64,000 nt of DNA, taken from Rebecca billardiae RCC1528 (lineage: Eukaryota > Haptophyta). The position numbers and the translations under genes are program-made. How positions within the stretch are numbered: position 1 is the first letter of the stretch; each line of letters begins with the position of its first letter. The notes beneath the pieces are model-generated. The model had not been told where the DNA came from, did no database searches, and saw nothing but the letters and a program-made list of their open reading frames with translations. Of this stretch, positions 18,841 through 29,287 are shown in pieces. Where the stretch lies: contig OZ251232.1 of the NCBI GenBank assembly GCA_965240325.2, positions 1,426,001 through 1,490,000 on the forward strand, in the 5' to 3' direction.

Positions 18841-19503
18841 ATGGAGGACGAGACGCGCGACGGTGACGGCGACGGCGGCGCGGCGGCGGCACCAACCGCG
18901 GGCAAGTCGGTGCGCCGGGACAGCGCGGGCCGGCGTATCAAGGGTCGTGGCGCCGCCGGCGCTGACGAGCCGCAGCAGATGCAGCAGCGCGACGGCCGCT
19001 TCGAGTCGATCGCGAGCGCTGGCGGCGCGGGTCCCGCGCGCTCTGTGGAGGGCTGGATCGTCTTCATCACGGGCCTCGACCAGGAGACGCAGGAGGACGA
19101 CATCCACGACAAGTTCTGCGACTTTGGCGACATCAAGAACCTCCACCTCAACCTCGACCGCCGCACGGGCTTCGTCAAGGGGTACGCGCTCGTCGAGTAC
19201 GAGCAGCAGTCGGAGGCGCAGGACGCGATCGAGGCGCTGAATGGCACGCAGGTGCTGGGCTCGACGATCAGCGTGGACTGGGCGTTCAGCCGCGCGCCCA
19301 CGCGCCGCGGCGCCGCGGCGGGCAGGTGCGCGCGCCCACGCGCGCGCGCGCACACGCGCCGCGTCGTGCCCAGCGGCCGGCTCTCACCGCAGCCGCTTCG
19401 CGCGCGTTTGCATGCGCCGCCGTCCGTGCCGCCACGCGCGCGCAGGGATGCGGAGCGGGGCGGCCGTCAGGACGACGAGGGCGACCGGCGGCGGAGATAC
19501 TGA
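18841..19503 (+). CDS. RBM8A: Y14/RBM8A, exon junction complex RNA-binding protein
   Basis: Exons 18841-19325 and 19446-19503 encode 180 residues (human protein 174). The intron (GTGCGC...GCAG) is exactly 120 bp with no in-frame stop, so the unspliced frame is also open. The single RRM matches Y14 closely: [37 protein letters not shown] (two adjoining blocks), then K-G-Y-A-L-V-E-Y-E and I-S-V-D-W-A-F. An acidic N-terminus and Arg-rich C-terminus are as in the family. Y14 binds Mago and eIF4A3 in the exon junction complex deposited on spliced mRNA; the partners are not in this window. Confidence 0.95.
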   Translation: MEDETRDGDGDGGAAAAPTAGKSVRRDSAGRRIKGRGAAGADEPQQMQQRDGRFESIASAGGAGPARSVEGWIVFITGLDQETQEDDIHDKFCDFGDIKNLHLNLDRRTGFVKGYALVEYEQQSEAQDAIEALNGTQVLGSTISVDWAFSRAPTRRGAAAGRCARPRARAHTRRVVPSGRLSPQPLRARLHAPPSVPPRARRDAERGGRQDDEGDRRRRY

Positions 19504-20231
19504 GCGCGCGGTCTCTCGCCGCTCCCCTGGGTGCTGTCGCGGGATGGCCCGGCGTCGCTACGCGCCGAGGACCACCCCTTGTGCGGGGTGCTCGAGTGCA
19601 GGTCAGCCCGCACGGCCGCAGCCGCCCCGCCGCGAGGCGCTCTGCGAGGCTCGAGACCAGGCCCGGGATGCGGCTGCCTTGCGGCCGTCCGTCGGTCGCC
19701 GCGTAGTGTGGGGGGCGCTGGCGTCCGCGCGGAGCAGTCTCGCGCTGCGTCATCGCACTTGGAGTGACTGGCGCCGACACGGCGAGCTCTGATCTGTCTG
19801 ATCTGATCAGACGGATGGCGGGATTGGGAGCAAGAACGGCGCGCCGCGCGGTGGAAGCCGTGAGCAGTGCTAAGGCGTGACAGCCGCGGACCGGCCGCCG
19901 GTGATGTGACACTCCGGGCCAAGTGGCCATAATCCGTGCGGCATCAGCATCACTGGCACGTCGCCCCCCAGCTGAACTGGACGACAGCATCCTAAAATAA
20001 TGATGCCATCACCAGTAGTTGAACCGCGCACGTGTCACATGCGCTGCAGCACGATCTGGGTCATCTGTTTGACGAGCTCGCCAGCCATCGTGATTTTCCG
20101 CCGCCCTTTTTGGCTTTTTGTTCTTTTTGGTCGTTGTGGCCGTAAAATCGATGACGAAACTGGGCCGATGCAGCCTTTCGCCGGTTCGCCCTGGTTTGCT
20201 GAGAAGAGGCGCGTGACACGTCGCGGCCGAG
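19504..20231. other. Intergenic, nothing recognised
   Basis: A T-rich pyrimidine stretch (about 20096-20140) precedes the Tim17 start. The overlapping open frames on both strands have no protein character. Confidence 0.4.
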
Positions 20232-20888
20232 ATGGGGCGCGACCCGTGCCCACACCGCATCCTCGACGACCTCGGCGGCGCGTTCGCGATGGGTGCAATC
20301 GGTGGGACCGTGTGGCACAGCGTCGTTGGCGCCAGGAACTCGCCCAGCGGCGAGCGGCTCGCCGGCAGCCTGTACGCCGTGCGCGCGCGCGCGCCTGTAC
20401 TGGGCGGCAACTTTGCCGTGTGGGGCGGGCTCTTCTCGACGTTCGACTGCGGGCTGGTGGCGATGCGCGGGAAGGAGGACCCATGGAACGCCATCGCATC
20501 GGGCGCGCTCACTGGCTACGTCCTCGCAGCGCGAGGTGCGCGCCGCAGCGTGCGCATGAGGCGGCGCGCCCGCGCGGGTGCGTGTGCGCGTGCCGACTGA
20601 CGTGTCTGGCACATCCGCACCTACCACCCCTGTGCAGGCGGATGGCGCGCGGCCTCGCGCTCGGCTCTCGTGGGCGGTGTACTCCTCGCCATGATCGAGG
20701 GCCTCAACCACTTCATGCTCCGCATGGCGCCCGCGCAGCCACCGCCGGCGATGCCGCCGCCTCAGCAGCAGCAATACACGCCGCCTGTCGCGCCGCCGCC
20801 GCGTGGCGCGGCGCCGGCCGCGCCCGTCTTCGACGCGGCGCCTGTCGACCCGGGCTCGGCCGAACTCATGCAGGACAAGTGGAAGTGA
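20232..20888 (+). CDS. TIM17: Tim17, mitochondrial inner-membrane import channel subunit
   Basis: Two exons, 20232-20535 and 20638-20888, joined in phase across a 102-bp GTGCGC...GCAG intron, give 184 residues. The first exon holds [39 protein letters not shown] and [17 protein letters not shown], all hallmarks of Tim17. The second exon supplies the last helix ([12 protein letters not shown]) and a Pro/Gln/Ala-rich tail. Four membrane segments are expected, and the two cysteines placed as in the conserved Tim17 disulfide pair are present. Tim17 works with Tim23 to pass presequence proteins into the matrix. Confidence 0.95.
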
Positions 20889-23390
20889 GCGCACCGATCA
20901 ACCGAGCGAGCCATGCGGAGCCTGCACGCGCGCTGTGCGCAGCGATTGCCATTTAGAGCGCGCCCGGTAGGCAGGGCAGCGAGGCTGCGCTCGCACTCGC
21001 CAGCAGCGGCACCGGGCACGGGAGCGGCATCCGAGAGCGAGCGTGGCATTCGAGCTGCTGCCGCGACAGTGATTGCCGAGCGACCTTCGGAGCGCGCGCC
21101 ACTGCTGCCCTGTGCGGCACCGTATCACCGACGACGACGTCACGACGAGCAATGTCGGTGCAGCCTAGCCGCTCTGCCGCGCCCCGCGATGTGGCGGCAG
21201 GCGGGACGGCTGTCCGCTGTCGGCGGGGTTCGGCGGCGGCGCCGAGTGGGCAGAGGAATCTCCGAGGATGCCGGCGGCCGATTAGGATGAGTGATATATC
21301 TGACTCGGACTGCCACCGCCTAGTGATGTACGCACGCCATACGGACAGTACTGATAATGCCCGCCGGCCCGGGCCGACCGGCCTCAGCTCCGCTCCAGCG
21401 CCTCCGGCCGTCCGGGCCCGAGGTAGATTGTGATTGTGAGTGTCAGTCCGCGCGCGCGACCGCGGCCTGCGCCGGCGGGCGCGGGCTCCGATGCCAGACG
21501 AGAGAGAGCGTCCGTCGCCGCATTGAGTGCCTGTTATTATTCTGAGTCCGACCGCGGTCACTTCTGTGCCGCTCTGACCCAGCGCCAGCGGGCGGCGGCC
21601 CGCGGTTCTCGGGCCGCCTGCATGGCAGGCACTGATGCCGCCCCCGCCCCTAGGTCGGCGCGTTATCCGGACCGGGACACTGCCATGGCGACTCATCGGT
21701 CATCCGAATACGACCGGTCCAATACTACTCTACTTAAATATAGTCTTTGAAAGTTCTACTAGAAGCCTATATTGAGCTAGCTATATATATATATCTCTCT
21801 CTCTAGCCGCGCGTACGGTAGTAGCGGCTGTACTGGGCTGCTGTAGCGAGTCGGCCCGCGGCCGCTGGCATTTATCTGTGACAGACGACCGGGACTCGCA
21901 GTGGTCGTACACTCAGATAAGCCGCCGAGGCCGCGCAAGCGGCAAGGCCGAGTGACTACGGTCCGCCCCCGGGCCGCCTCAGCCGCCCGGACTCGTCAAC
22001 GCGGGCCGCTCGCGCGACGGGCGAGCAGTCCAGCCGAGACCTGCCGCATGATCACGAGGGTCCGTCACGGACACGGAGACGAAGATATCTGTCAGCGATT
22101 CAGTGACGCGGCCGGCGCTTAGAAATAGATGATTCATACAATATATATAACTACCGTGAGCGGACTCCGCCCTGCGTCTGCTTGACTTCAGGCCGCACCG
22201 AGACACGGCCTTCCGCGGCTGATCAGAGCTCGCAGCTTCATAGTCTGGCAGCAGTTCTTCTGAGACTTAGGAGACTCGAAACGAAGCATAGGTGGCTCGC
22301 TGCAGTGGGCAGGGGTCGACCAGCCTCCGGAAGCACTGAAGGATAACCTGGCCCCCGCCCCAAGCCGGCGGCCCGGGAGCTGAGGCCGCCCACAATTAAC
22401 CGGTTTAAGACCGATTCGGTCCGTCAAATGGAAGTGCGGCTCCATAGGTATCTCCCACCTTTCAGGGTGGGAACCTGTGGAACGCATACGGAAGCGGTAA
22501 TTAGCAATTACCAATGAGGAAGGTAAATAGAGCATATAGGTCATTGACGATGCAGTAATCAGCTGCACGTAGATCACTTGACTCACTTGAGCTGCACCTC
22601 GAGCAGAGTAGCGATTGGCTCCTCGAAGCTCTCGGTGCCATGTGGGTAAATCTGGCTAGCCCAGATTGCCCGACAGTTCTGAGCGCCTTGACCTTCGTCT
22701 CGTCCCTTTAAACTTCAAGCCGCCTTCTAGTGGCCCTGTGCCTGTACGTAAATAACGGCCGGCGGGTCGCTCTGCCGTCTGCGACACCGCAGACCGCTGC
22801 CTCGGAACAGAAACCGCAGTGTTATTAATGCCAACGTGCCGCGCAGTGCGGCAACCAGGTGAATATGGCCTCGTGCGGCCCTCTCGCGGGCTCCGTGGCG
22901 CGCGAGCGGCTTGCCACTAGTCCACTAGACCCACAAGTGGCGGTCCGGACTCCGGAGGGGCCGGAGCCATTGGCGCTCCGTACACCAACGAAGGCATCGA
23001 TCTCCAGCCGCATGCTGCCACTCCGGACACCTAAGCTAGGTGAGTGGTGTGACTGTGCCGATGAACAGCCCGACGCCGCGAAGCACACTGGGCTGTGTAT
23101 AAAAAGGCGCGTCAATTAGGCGAGTCAACAGTTACAGTGCATCGCGAGAGCGTCGCACGCGCAAGCCGTTCAGTACATACTCATGTCTGCCCCATGGTAC
23201 GTTATGCACCGCCGTGTGTTCCGACTCGCGCGACGCGCTGCGCGCTGCACAGCCCATCAGACGATCAGTGTGTTGCCGTTTGGACTTTGGTCGCGCTCCC
23301 GGGGCACACCACATCAAGTTGGCTCCGCGCGCGATGAAACGAGACGAGGTGTCGAGTGGTAGCATGCCGCGGCTGGAGATGTCCTCGTTG
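20889..23390. other. Gene-poor intergenic region
   Basis: No convincing coding frame. It contains AT and CT dinucleotide runs at 21781-21808, and an unusual less GC-rich segment at 22190-22600 with small stem-loops (for example CCCACC/GGGTGGG near 22446-22463) and a 132-codon minus frame of no known family. That segment might be a structured RNA or a remnant of imported DNA; I cannot decide. Confidence 0.35.
23096..23106 (+). promoter_or_regulatory. TATA-like sequence TATAAAAAGG
   Basis: A good TATA-box match standing in GC-rich surroundings. No supported gene follows, so its role is unknown. Confidence 0.2.
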
Positions 23391-23742
23391 GTACAGTTTA
23401 TTACTAAGAATAAGAGACGCACACAGCTCAGGCAGGCGAGATACTACAACTGCTACAAGTATGATTATAAAGTAATAAGCCGCTGACCGGTTGCCACGTC
23501 GTGCCCTCGCTGAGCGTTACTTGATACTAAAGTTCAATGAAGTTCGTCCTACCTGTGTCGTTAAATCATAGAATGAGTATGGGGGTAACTACTGTAAACA
23601 TGCACTGCAGGAACGGCTAATCTCGCCTGCCTGCGGATCACAGTTTATTTGTTTTAACGTGCGTAAGGCTCACGGTGGCAGGTTGCCGCGCCATCCTTCA
23701 TCGCACGCTCTCCGAAGAGAGACCTGGAAACTGGGGGTTTGA
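23391..23742. repeat. Two dispersed repeats: TACAGTTTATT...GGCGAG (23391-23440) and a 102-bp block (23641-23742)
   Basis: The first block matches copies at 12532 and 55690. A short inverted piece of it (AATCTCGCCTGCCTG) lies at about 23618-23632. The second block is repeated in reverse orientation at 44401-44502, including TTTTAACGTGCG and CTCTCCGAAGAGAGACC, the latter a small hairpin. Confidence 0.7.
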
Positions 23743-23805
23743 ACCCATGACCTCAGACGCAAGAGCACGCCAGTACTAGCAAGGGGCTTACGACATAATA
23801 CCACA

Positions 23806-25091
23806 TTCTGGTGAACACAGCTTTAATAAAGAATTTTAATTCTATTCAAAGCTCTGGGAGACCCAGCTCCGGTGCGACCCCCTTTAATTGGTTGTGACGT
23901 ACTGCTGTCCAAAGTAATACCGGAGTAGGAATACGAACAATGGGGCCTCAAACGTTTTTTGATTAGGCACGCCTTGGGAATCGAGAACGCATGTCGTTAC
24001 CTTTTTGAGCGCGCCTCATAGGGACGTCGTTGCGATTCCCACCTATTTGTTGACGCTTTTCTACGACGACCATCCCTTCCACATTGCCATTGAGAGTGCT
24101 TTCGCCGCCGCGCCGCGTGCGCTCGGCACACACGATTGAGTATGACGAACGAGCTCAGCGCGCTGCTGCAGGCGGCGAAGGCCGCGCGCGACACGCAGAT
24201 TGGCGCTCAGCCGGCGTGGCTCGACAACGCTGCCGGCACTCGCGCTCGCACACACGTGCGTACGAGGATCAGCTCCGCGGGCCTCCGCCGAACCCAGCGC
24301 CAGATGCCATCGTCGGCGTCGCGAGGAACTGCGCCGATCTGGCGGAGATCCAGCGGCACGTGGTGGCGATCAAGCAGCCGCAACCGCATCAGATGACGTG
24401 CACGAACGACCTCATGGAGAAGCTCGTACCACAAGCCTACCATAAGCCACCCGCTCGCTAACTTGCCCGACTACTACTCGCCCTGGCTCGTCATCATCAA
24501 CGGGTGCGGCCTTTGAGCCGTCACCCGCGCCGCCCGCGACTCGTGGCGCCATCGCAGAGGTGGCGTGCCCGCCGGCGCGAGCTGCACAACACAACATGCA
24601 CACCGACGCGAGCCGCTCGTACCACGTCGTGCCCGACGGGCCGTGCTCAGCGACGGCTGCAGGAGTCTACGCCGTGCTAAGTCCGGGTTGTGCCCTGCCG
24701 GCCTGCGCCGCTCGCCCCACGCCTGCAGGCTGGTGGGTCATCCGCGGTGCGTGCTGTTGCCGTGCCGTCGTGCCCCGGAGCGGCTGTGCGCAGCGACGAC
24801 TACTGCATCGACGCGCGCCTCGCCGTGCGCCTCGGTTAGGCGGTGGGCCTTGCAGATGTAGTGCCGCGCTGCCGCGCCTGGCTAGTAATCGCACGCGCGA
24901 CGCTGCCCGCCGTCGCTGGCTGGACGCAGCAGCCCGGATGATACCGTAGTTGCTCGTTAGTCAGCGCTGAACGGCCAACTCGTCCCAAAGTCGTCGGGTC
25001 TGCCGGCCCTGGCAAGCTTCTCCGTCGCGTCCATAGATGCGCTGTGTTCGACCAGCCCCACCGGGACAAGGCCGCCAGGCCCCCGCAGTTT
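23806..25091 (+). mobile_element. Element family ATTCTGG, copy A
   Basis: Starts with TTCTGGTGAACACAGC and ends at CCCCCGCAGTTT, the same two boundaries seen in other copies. The reading frame from 24142 (M-T-N-E-L-S-A-L-L-Q) continues with frame changes through segments containing C-A-D-L-A-E-I-Q-R-H-V and M-T-C-T-N-D-L-M-E-K-L-V-P-Q-A-Y, so the copy is decayed. The same protein segments are better kept in the minus-strand copy at 31009-31941. No transposase motif is recognised. Confidence 0.7.
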
Positions 25092-25867
25092 AATTATCAG
25101 ACTGGGGGCCGAAGCTGCCTCCAGCCCTACCCTGGCCAGCCCCCCAGGGGCGTTCCCCGCATCGGTCATACGCCAAATTGAACCGTCTTCCTATTGGAAC
25201 GGGCTTCGTCCATTTGAAGCGGGTACATTGAATACGGAAAAAGGCAAAGCCCCCCAGGGGGGGCTTTGCTTTTCGGGAGCGTGTGGCAGGATCCCGGGAA
25301 CGCCCTTGCTACAGCTTTCAAGGAAAGCGGCGGCGGCGTCCCGCATGGGTACTTCAATATGGGGGTATTATGATGATTATCATCATCAAGAACTCCCGCC
25401 GTATGATGTTTGAAAGTAGGCGCGCGCACAAAAGACGGCGTTTTTTCGCGGATGGATTCAAAGATGATGCTCTCAGCACGAGGCCAAGCGAGCCAAGCCG
25501 AAGGGCGTAACAGAAGGTGTGATGGAGGGTAGCTGGGAGCTCAGATCAGATCAGCTGCGAGCGCAGCGAGCAGCATAAAGGTGTGTGGCGACGACGAAAA
25601 ATGCATCATGATGAATAATGACGCGATGATAAAATGTTTGTTTATTGGCGCTTGTTGACGACTCGTCATGCGTGCGCGCATGCCTAGTAGTACAGAAATC
25701 TCTGAATGCCAGAGTATGTCGTCAGCGCTGACATCTGGAGGTGTGTGTACACATAAGGTGTGATGGAGGGTAGCTGGGAGCATTCAGACGCGCGCGCACG
25801 CGCATCAGACGTCACCAGCGCCCAGCATCACAGGTTGACCCTGAGTCTGACCCTGTTGAGTGTTGTC
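25092..25867. repeat. Intergenic with a 25-bp direct repeat
   Basis: AGGTGTGATGGAGGGTAGCTGGGAGC occurs at 25515-25540 and again at 25756-25781 (written here as position markers of one 26-bp unit). A 60-bp run of mixed ATG/ATC triplets lies near 25368-25395. No gene is seen. Confidence 0.5.
25244..25273 (+). terminator. Perfect 12-bp stem GCAAAGCCCCCC with T-run
   Basis: GCAAAGCCCCCC is followed after two bases by its reverse complement and then TTTT. The form is like a transcript-ending hairpin, but in a eukaryote this may be chance or an RNA polymerase III stop. Confidence 0.25.
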
Positions 25868-26692
25868 TCACTCGTACTGCATGCCGGTCTCAAGCGCAAG
25901 GATCGCTCCAGTCTGTGCCTCGGCCGCCCACGGCGCGTACAGTTTGGTGCGCAGGCAATCGACCTCCTCCGGTGCAAAGGTGCGCTCGCTGTGGCGGTCG
26001 CCCAGGCACATCGTGGACGAGACGCCTGTGGTGGTGTGCGGCACGCTGCCGAGGTGGCTCGAGCTGCCGGCCTGCTCCGCAGCTGCTGTGTGGGCAGTCA
26101 CGGAAGAGGTGGCGTCAGCGTGCGAGCAGCTGCCTGCCGCGCTCGGCGTGACATCGTGCTGCTCGTGCGTGTCGAGACTCGCGTACACCTCCGTGGCGAT
26201 CTCGGCGCCGTCATCGTCGCCAGCTGGGCTCTCGCCGACGCCGGGGTCATCATCGCGGGCGCGCTTGCGGCTGGAAGCAAGCTGCTCGGCGTGCACGGGT
26301 GCCGTTCCGATGCGGCGCAGGTCGTCGACGAGCTTCTTGAACTGCGACGGCACGCTCAGCGTCGAGCGCGCACGCGTCAGCCCGACGTACCACATGTTGA
26401 AGTTGTCCGTGTGCGGCAGCCAGTCGAACTGGGCATGCCCGACGCCGCCGGTGGCCAAGCCGGTGACCTCGAAGCCGCTGAGGAGGCAGAGGTCCTCCAT
26501 CACCTGCACGTTTTTGAACTCGAGACCCTTGGACTGGTGCACGGTCATGAGCGCCACGTCCGGCGTCGCGGGCGGGGCGGCGCGGGAGAGTACCTCGCGC
26601 TCGAAGAGGTCCATCATAATCTTGGTGTCCGACTTGTACTCGTTCACGATCGAGACCATCAACGAGAAGTCTGCCAATTTGCCCTCGTCCAC
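25868..26692 (-). pseudogene. FBH1-like UvrD-family helicase fragment (motifs V-VI only)
   Basis: The open frame of up to 274 codons begins after a stop just upstream of 26692 and has no ATG near its start. It shows D-V-A-L-M-T-V-H-Q-S-K-G-L-E-F (helicase motif V) and N-M-W-Y-V-G-L-T-R-A-R-S-T-L (motif VI), preceded by I-V-N-E-Y-K-S, in the order and spacing of the F-box helicase FBH1 rather than of bacterial UvrD. Motifs I to IV are missing, and only about 440 bp separate it from the next gene, so they cannot fit upstream unless the gene is rearranged. About 150 residues of Ser/Thr/Ala-rich sequence follow the helicase part. I read it as a 5'-truncated copy; an isolated 3' exon of a longer gene is the alternative. 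Confidence 0.65.
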
Positions 26693-26825
26693 GATTCATC
26701 CTCCTCGCGGTTGGGGCGCCGCTCGCCGTTGTCAATTTGTCATCGGCGCCCACGACAATATAATCGTCATCGCGTCCTGTCGACGCGATGATTCCAAGGG
26801 GGTTCAATTCATCAAATGCTCACTT

Positions 26826-27121
26826 TCAACTTGCTGATCACCACTTTCGTCACCTTCCCCGCGTCCTGTGTGCGCTCGCGGCCAACGAGCGAGGGACCCA
26901 GCGCGCGATGCGCCCCTGGCTGCTTACGCTCACGCTGTGGGTCCCTGCGGCATCCCCTGGGCTACCTTCAGTATCAACTCGCTGATCACCACTTTCGTCA
27001 CCTTCCCCGCGTCCTGTGTGCGCTCGCGGCCAACGAGCGAGGGACCCAGCGCGCGATGCGCCCCTGACTGCTTACGCTCACGCTGTGGGTCCCTGCGGCA
27101 TCCCCTGGGCTACCTTCAGTA
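26826..27121 (+). repeat. Tandem duplication, two 148-bp units
   Basis: Unit starts at 26826 and 26974 and a third partial start at 27122 just before the EF-hand start codon. The units are almost identical; one differs by a few bases. It forms the upstream region of the EF-hand gene. Confidence 0.9.
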
Positions 27122-27139
27122 TCAACTCTCTTGATCAGC

Positions 27140-27823
27140 ATGGGCCTCTTCAACTCCAAGCGCCCCGTGATTGAGGACAACCACGTGTTCGCGCCGACGA
27201 TGACGCCCGAGCAGGCGCTCGCGGCCGCCACGCCCTTCATGATCAAGAAGTTGGGGCACCACTGGGACTATTTCGACGTCGACGGCAACAATGTCGTGAC
27301 GAAGTCCGACTTCCTCATCCTCGAGCAGCGCCTAGCTGAGGGGCCGAATATTACGCCTGAGAAGAAGGCAGCGCTGCACAATTCGCTCGATTGGATCTGG
27401 ACCAACCTGTGGCGCGGCTCCGACACCGCGCAGATCCCGCGCGACGTGTTCATCAAGAACGTCCTGCACGCGCGCAGCGACCCGCACGTGCTGCGAATGG
27501 AGGCGACCAAGTACAACCGGGTGGTGGCGGAGATGTTCTTCTCGATCATTGACAAGAACGGCAACGGCACGTGCACCACGGAGGAACTCAGCTTCTTCCT
27601 CTCCGCCTTCGCCGTGCAGGATCCCGCGTCCGTCCGGCGCTCCTTCGCCGGGCTCGACAAGAACGACAACGGGCTCATCACGCGCGCAGAGTTCATCGAG
27701 GCATTCAAGGACTATTTCCTCGGCGAGGACGAGAACTCGCCGTCCGTCGACATGTGGGGCGACATCAACAAGCCCGTTCGCAAGCACGGGATGAAGGCGG
27801 GCTGCCTCAACTGCTTCACGTGA
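27140..27823 (+). CDS. EF-hand calcium-binding protein with myristoylation-type N-terminus
   Basis: 227 residues from ATG at 27140, single exon. Three canonical EF-hand loops are visible: D-V-D-G-N-N-V-V-T-K-S-D, D-K-N-G-N-G-T-C-T-T-E-E and D-K-N-D-N-G-L-I-T-R-A-E, each with acidic or Asn residues at positions 1, 3, 5 and 12; a fourth, degenerate hand may lie between the first two. The layout of long helices resembles sarcoplasmic calcium-binding protein/calexcitin. The N-terminus M-G-L-F-N-S-K fits the N-myristoylation pattern (Gly2, Ser6), and C-L-N-C-F-T at the C-terminus offers cysteines for lipid attachment. A membrane-tethered calcium buffer or sensor is therefore plausible. The tandem 148-bp repeat lies immediately upstream. 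Confidence 0.85.
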   Translation: MGLFNSKRPVIEDNHVFAPTMTPEQALAAATPFMIKKLGHHWDYFDVDGNNVVTKSDFLILEQRLAEGPNITPEKKAALHNSLDWIWTNLWRGSDTAQIPRDVFIKNVLHARSDPHVLRMEATKYNRVVAEMFFSIIDKNGNGTCTTEELSFFLSAFAVQDPASVRRSFAGLDKNDNGLITRAEFIEAFKDYFLGEDENSPSVDMWGDINKPVRKHGMKAGCLNCFT

Positions 27824-28405
27824 GTGTCGCCCGTGCGCCGAGCCCGGGTGCGCGACTCCGCCTCTGCCTGCCACTCCGCCTCTGACCGGAGTGGCAGACT
27901 GCCGTCGAGCACCGAGCACCGAGCACCGTCGTGCCCGAGCACCGAGAACAGTCTTATGTGCTCCATAAGACTGGCGGCCATGCCGAGCCAGAGCCGCGAC
28001 TCGGTTTCTCGTCGCATGTATACGTCACTCATCCCTCTCTCAACATCACATGCCGCGGGCCGCGCGCGTACGTCTGTCCATCACTGCCACACTGTCGGCG
28101 TGTCGCCGTCACTCTGTCTCTGAGTCTGAGACACTCTGTCGCGAGGTGAAGGACGACTCTCATATCAGACTCCGAGGTCGGCGTCGGACGACAGAGTTAT
28201 TGATCGGACGAGACGCGCCGCACGGCGGTATACGAGTGTCAGCAGCGCTACGCGCGCTGATGGATCCGCAGGTCATAGCAGTCGTCTCACTGCAATTACA
28301 GCACGCCCGCCGCACGGGGCGTCGTCGTCAACTCGTCAGGCCTCACTCAGGGCTCCGGCTCAGCGCGCGACTCATCCGGAAAAGTCCAATGGCTCGTCAT
28401 CATCA
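27824..28405. other. Intergenic, nothing recognised
   Basis: Short direct repeats of GAGCACCGAG lie at about 27910-27950, just after the EF-hand stop codon. No gene seen. Confidence 0.4.
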
Positions 28406-29256
28406 TCAGCGGCTTGTCAGGGGACGCGCGCCGCGCCCAACAGACGCTGCATGAGGCTCCGGCGCGTAGTCAAGCGCCGGCTTGACGCCCGCGCCCGACC
28501 CGTGGCCGTGGCCGGGCGCGTCATCGCCGCCAGCGCCGAGCGGTGTCAGGTGGTCGCCGCCGCCCAGTCGCCGCGCCGCGCCGGCGCCGCCGCGCTCGCG
28601 CGCCGGCGCCGCTGCGGTCGAGACGAGCAGCTCCGGACCGAACGGCCCGCGCACGCCTGCCGGGCTCAGCGCCGCGACGCGCACGCGGTACGCGGTGCCG
28701 GGCACGAGCGGCGCGATGCGCGCATGGCGCGCGACTGCAAGCTCCTGCGCTGTCGCAGGCGCCGCAGCGGGCGCCGTGACAGCCCGCCCCGCCGCGTCCG
28801 CCGCCGGCTGCGCCTCCGGCGCAGGCAGCGGGCCCAGTGGCAACGCGTCAGCGCGCACGTGCAGCGCGCCGCCGCCGTGCTCCTCGCTGAAGGTCGGGTC
28901 ATCTTCGGCGCGGCGCTCGGAGGCGGCGTTGCGCGCGGCGAGCGCGGCGATCAGCTCAGCGGGGGCGAGCACCGAGCGCGCGCGCAGCGCCCCCGCCGCG
29001 CCGCGCCACCGAACCGTCACGGTGGCGCCCGGCGGCGGCGTGGCGGCGTGCGCGGTGGGCGCGGCGTGCGCGGGCGGCGCAGTAGCGGGCGGCGGCGCGG
29101 CGGCGGGCGCGGCTGGCGCGGCTGGCGCGATGGCGGCTCCGAGCTCGAGCGCCCGGCTCTGAACCGTTACATCGGTTACGCCCGACGCCTCAAGCCGGAG
29201 CTGCGGCAGCAGCAGCACAAGCTGCGCCCACACACGCTCGGCATCGCCGCCGCCGC

Positions 29257-29287
<31 letters not shown>

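Noticed and set aside
23700-23800. Possible tRNA on the minus strand (GGGTTCAAACCC T-arm)
   Set aside because: The T-arm-like sequence is present, but I could not pair an acceptor stem or a D-arm. Kept only as a repeat remark.
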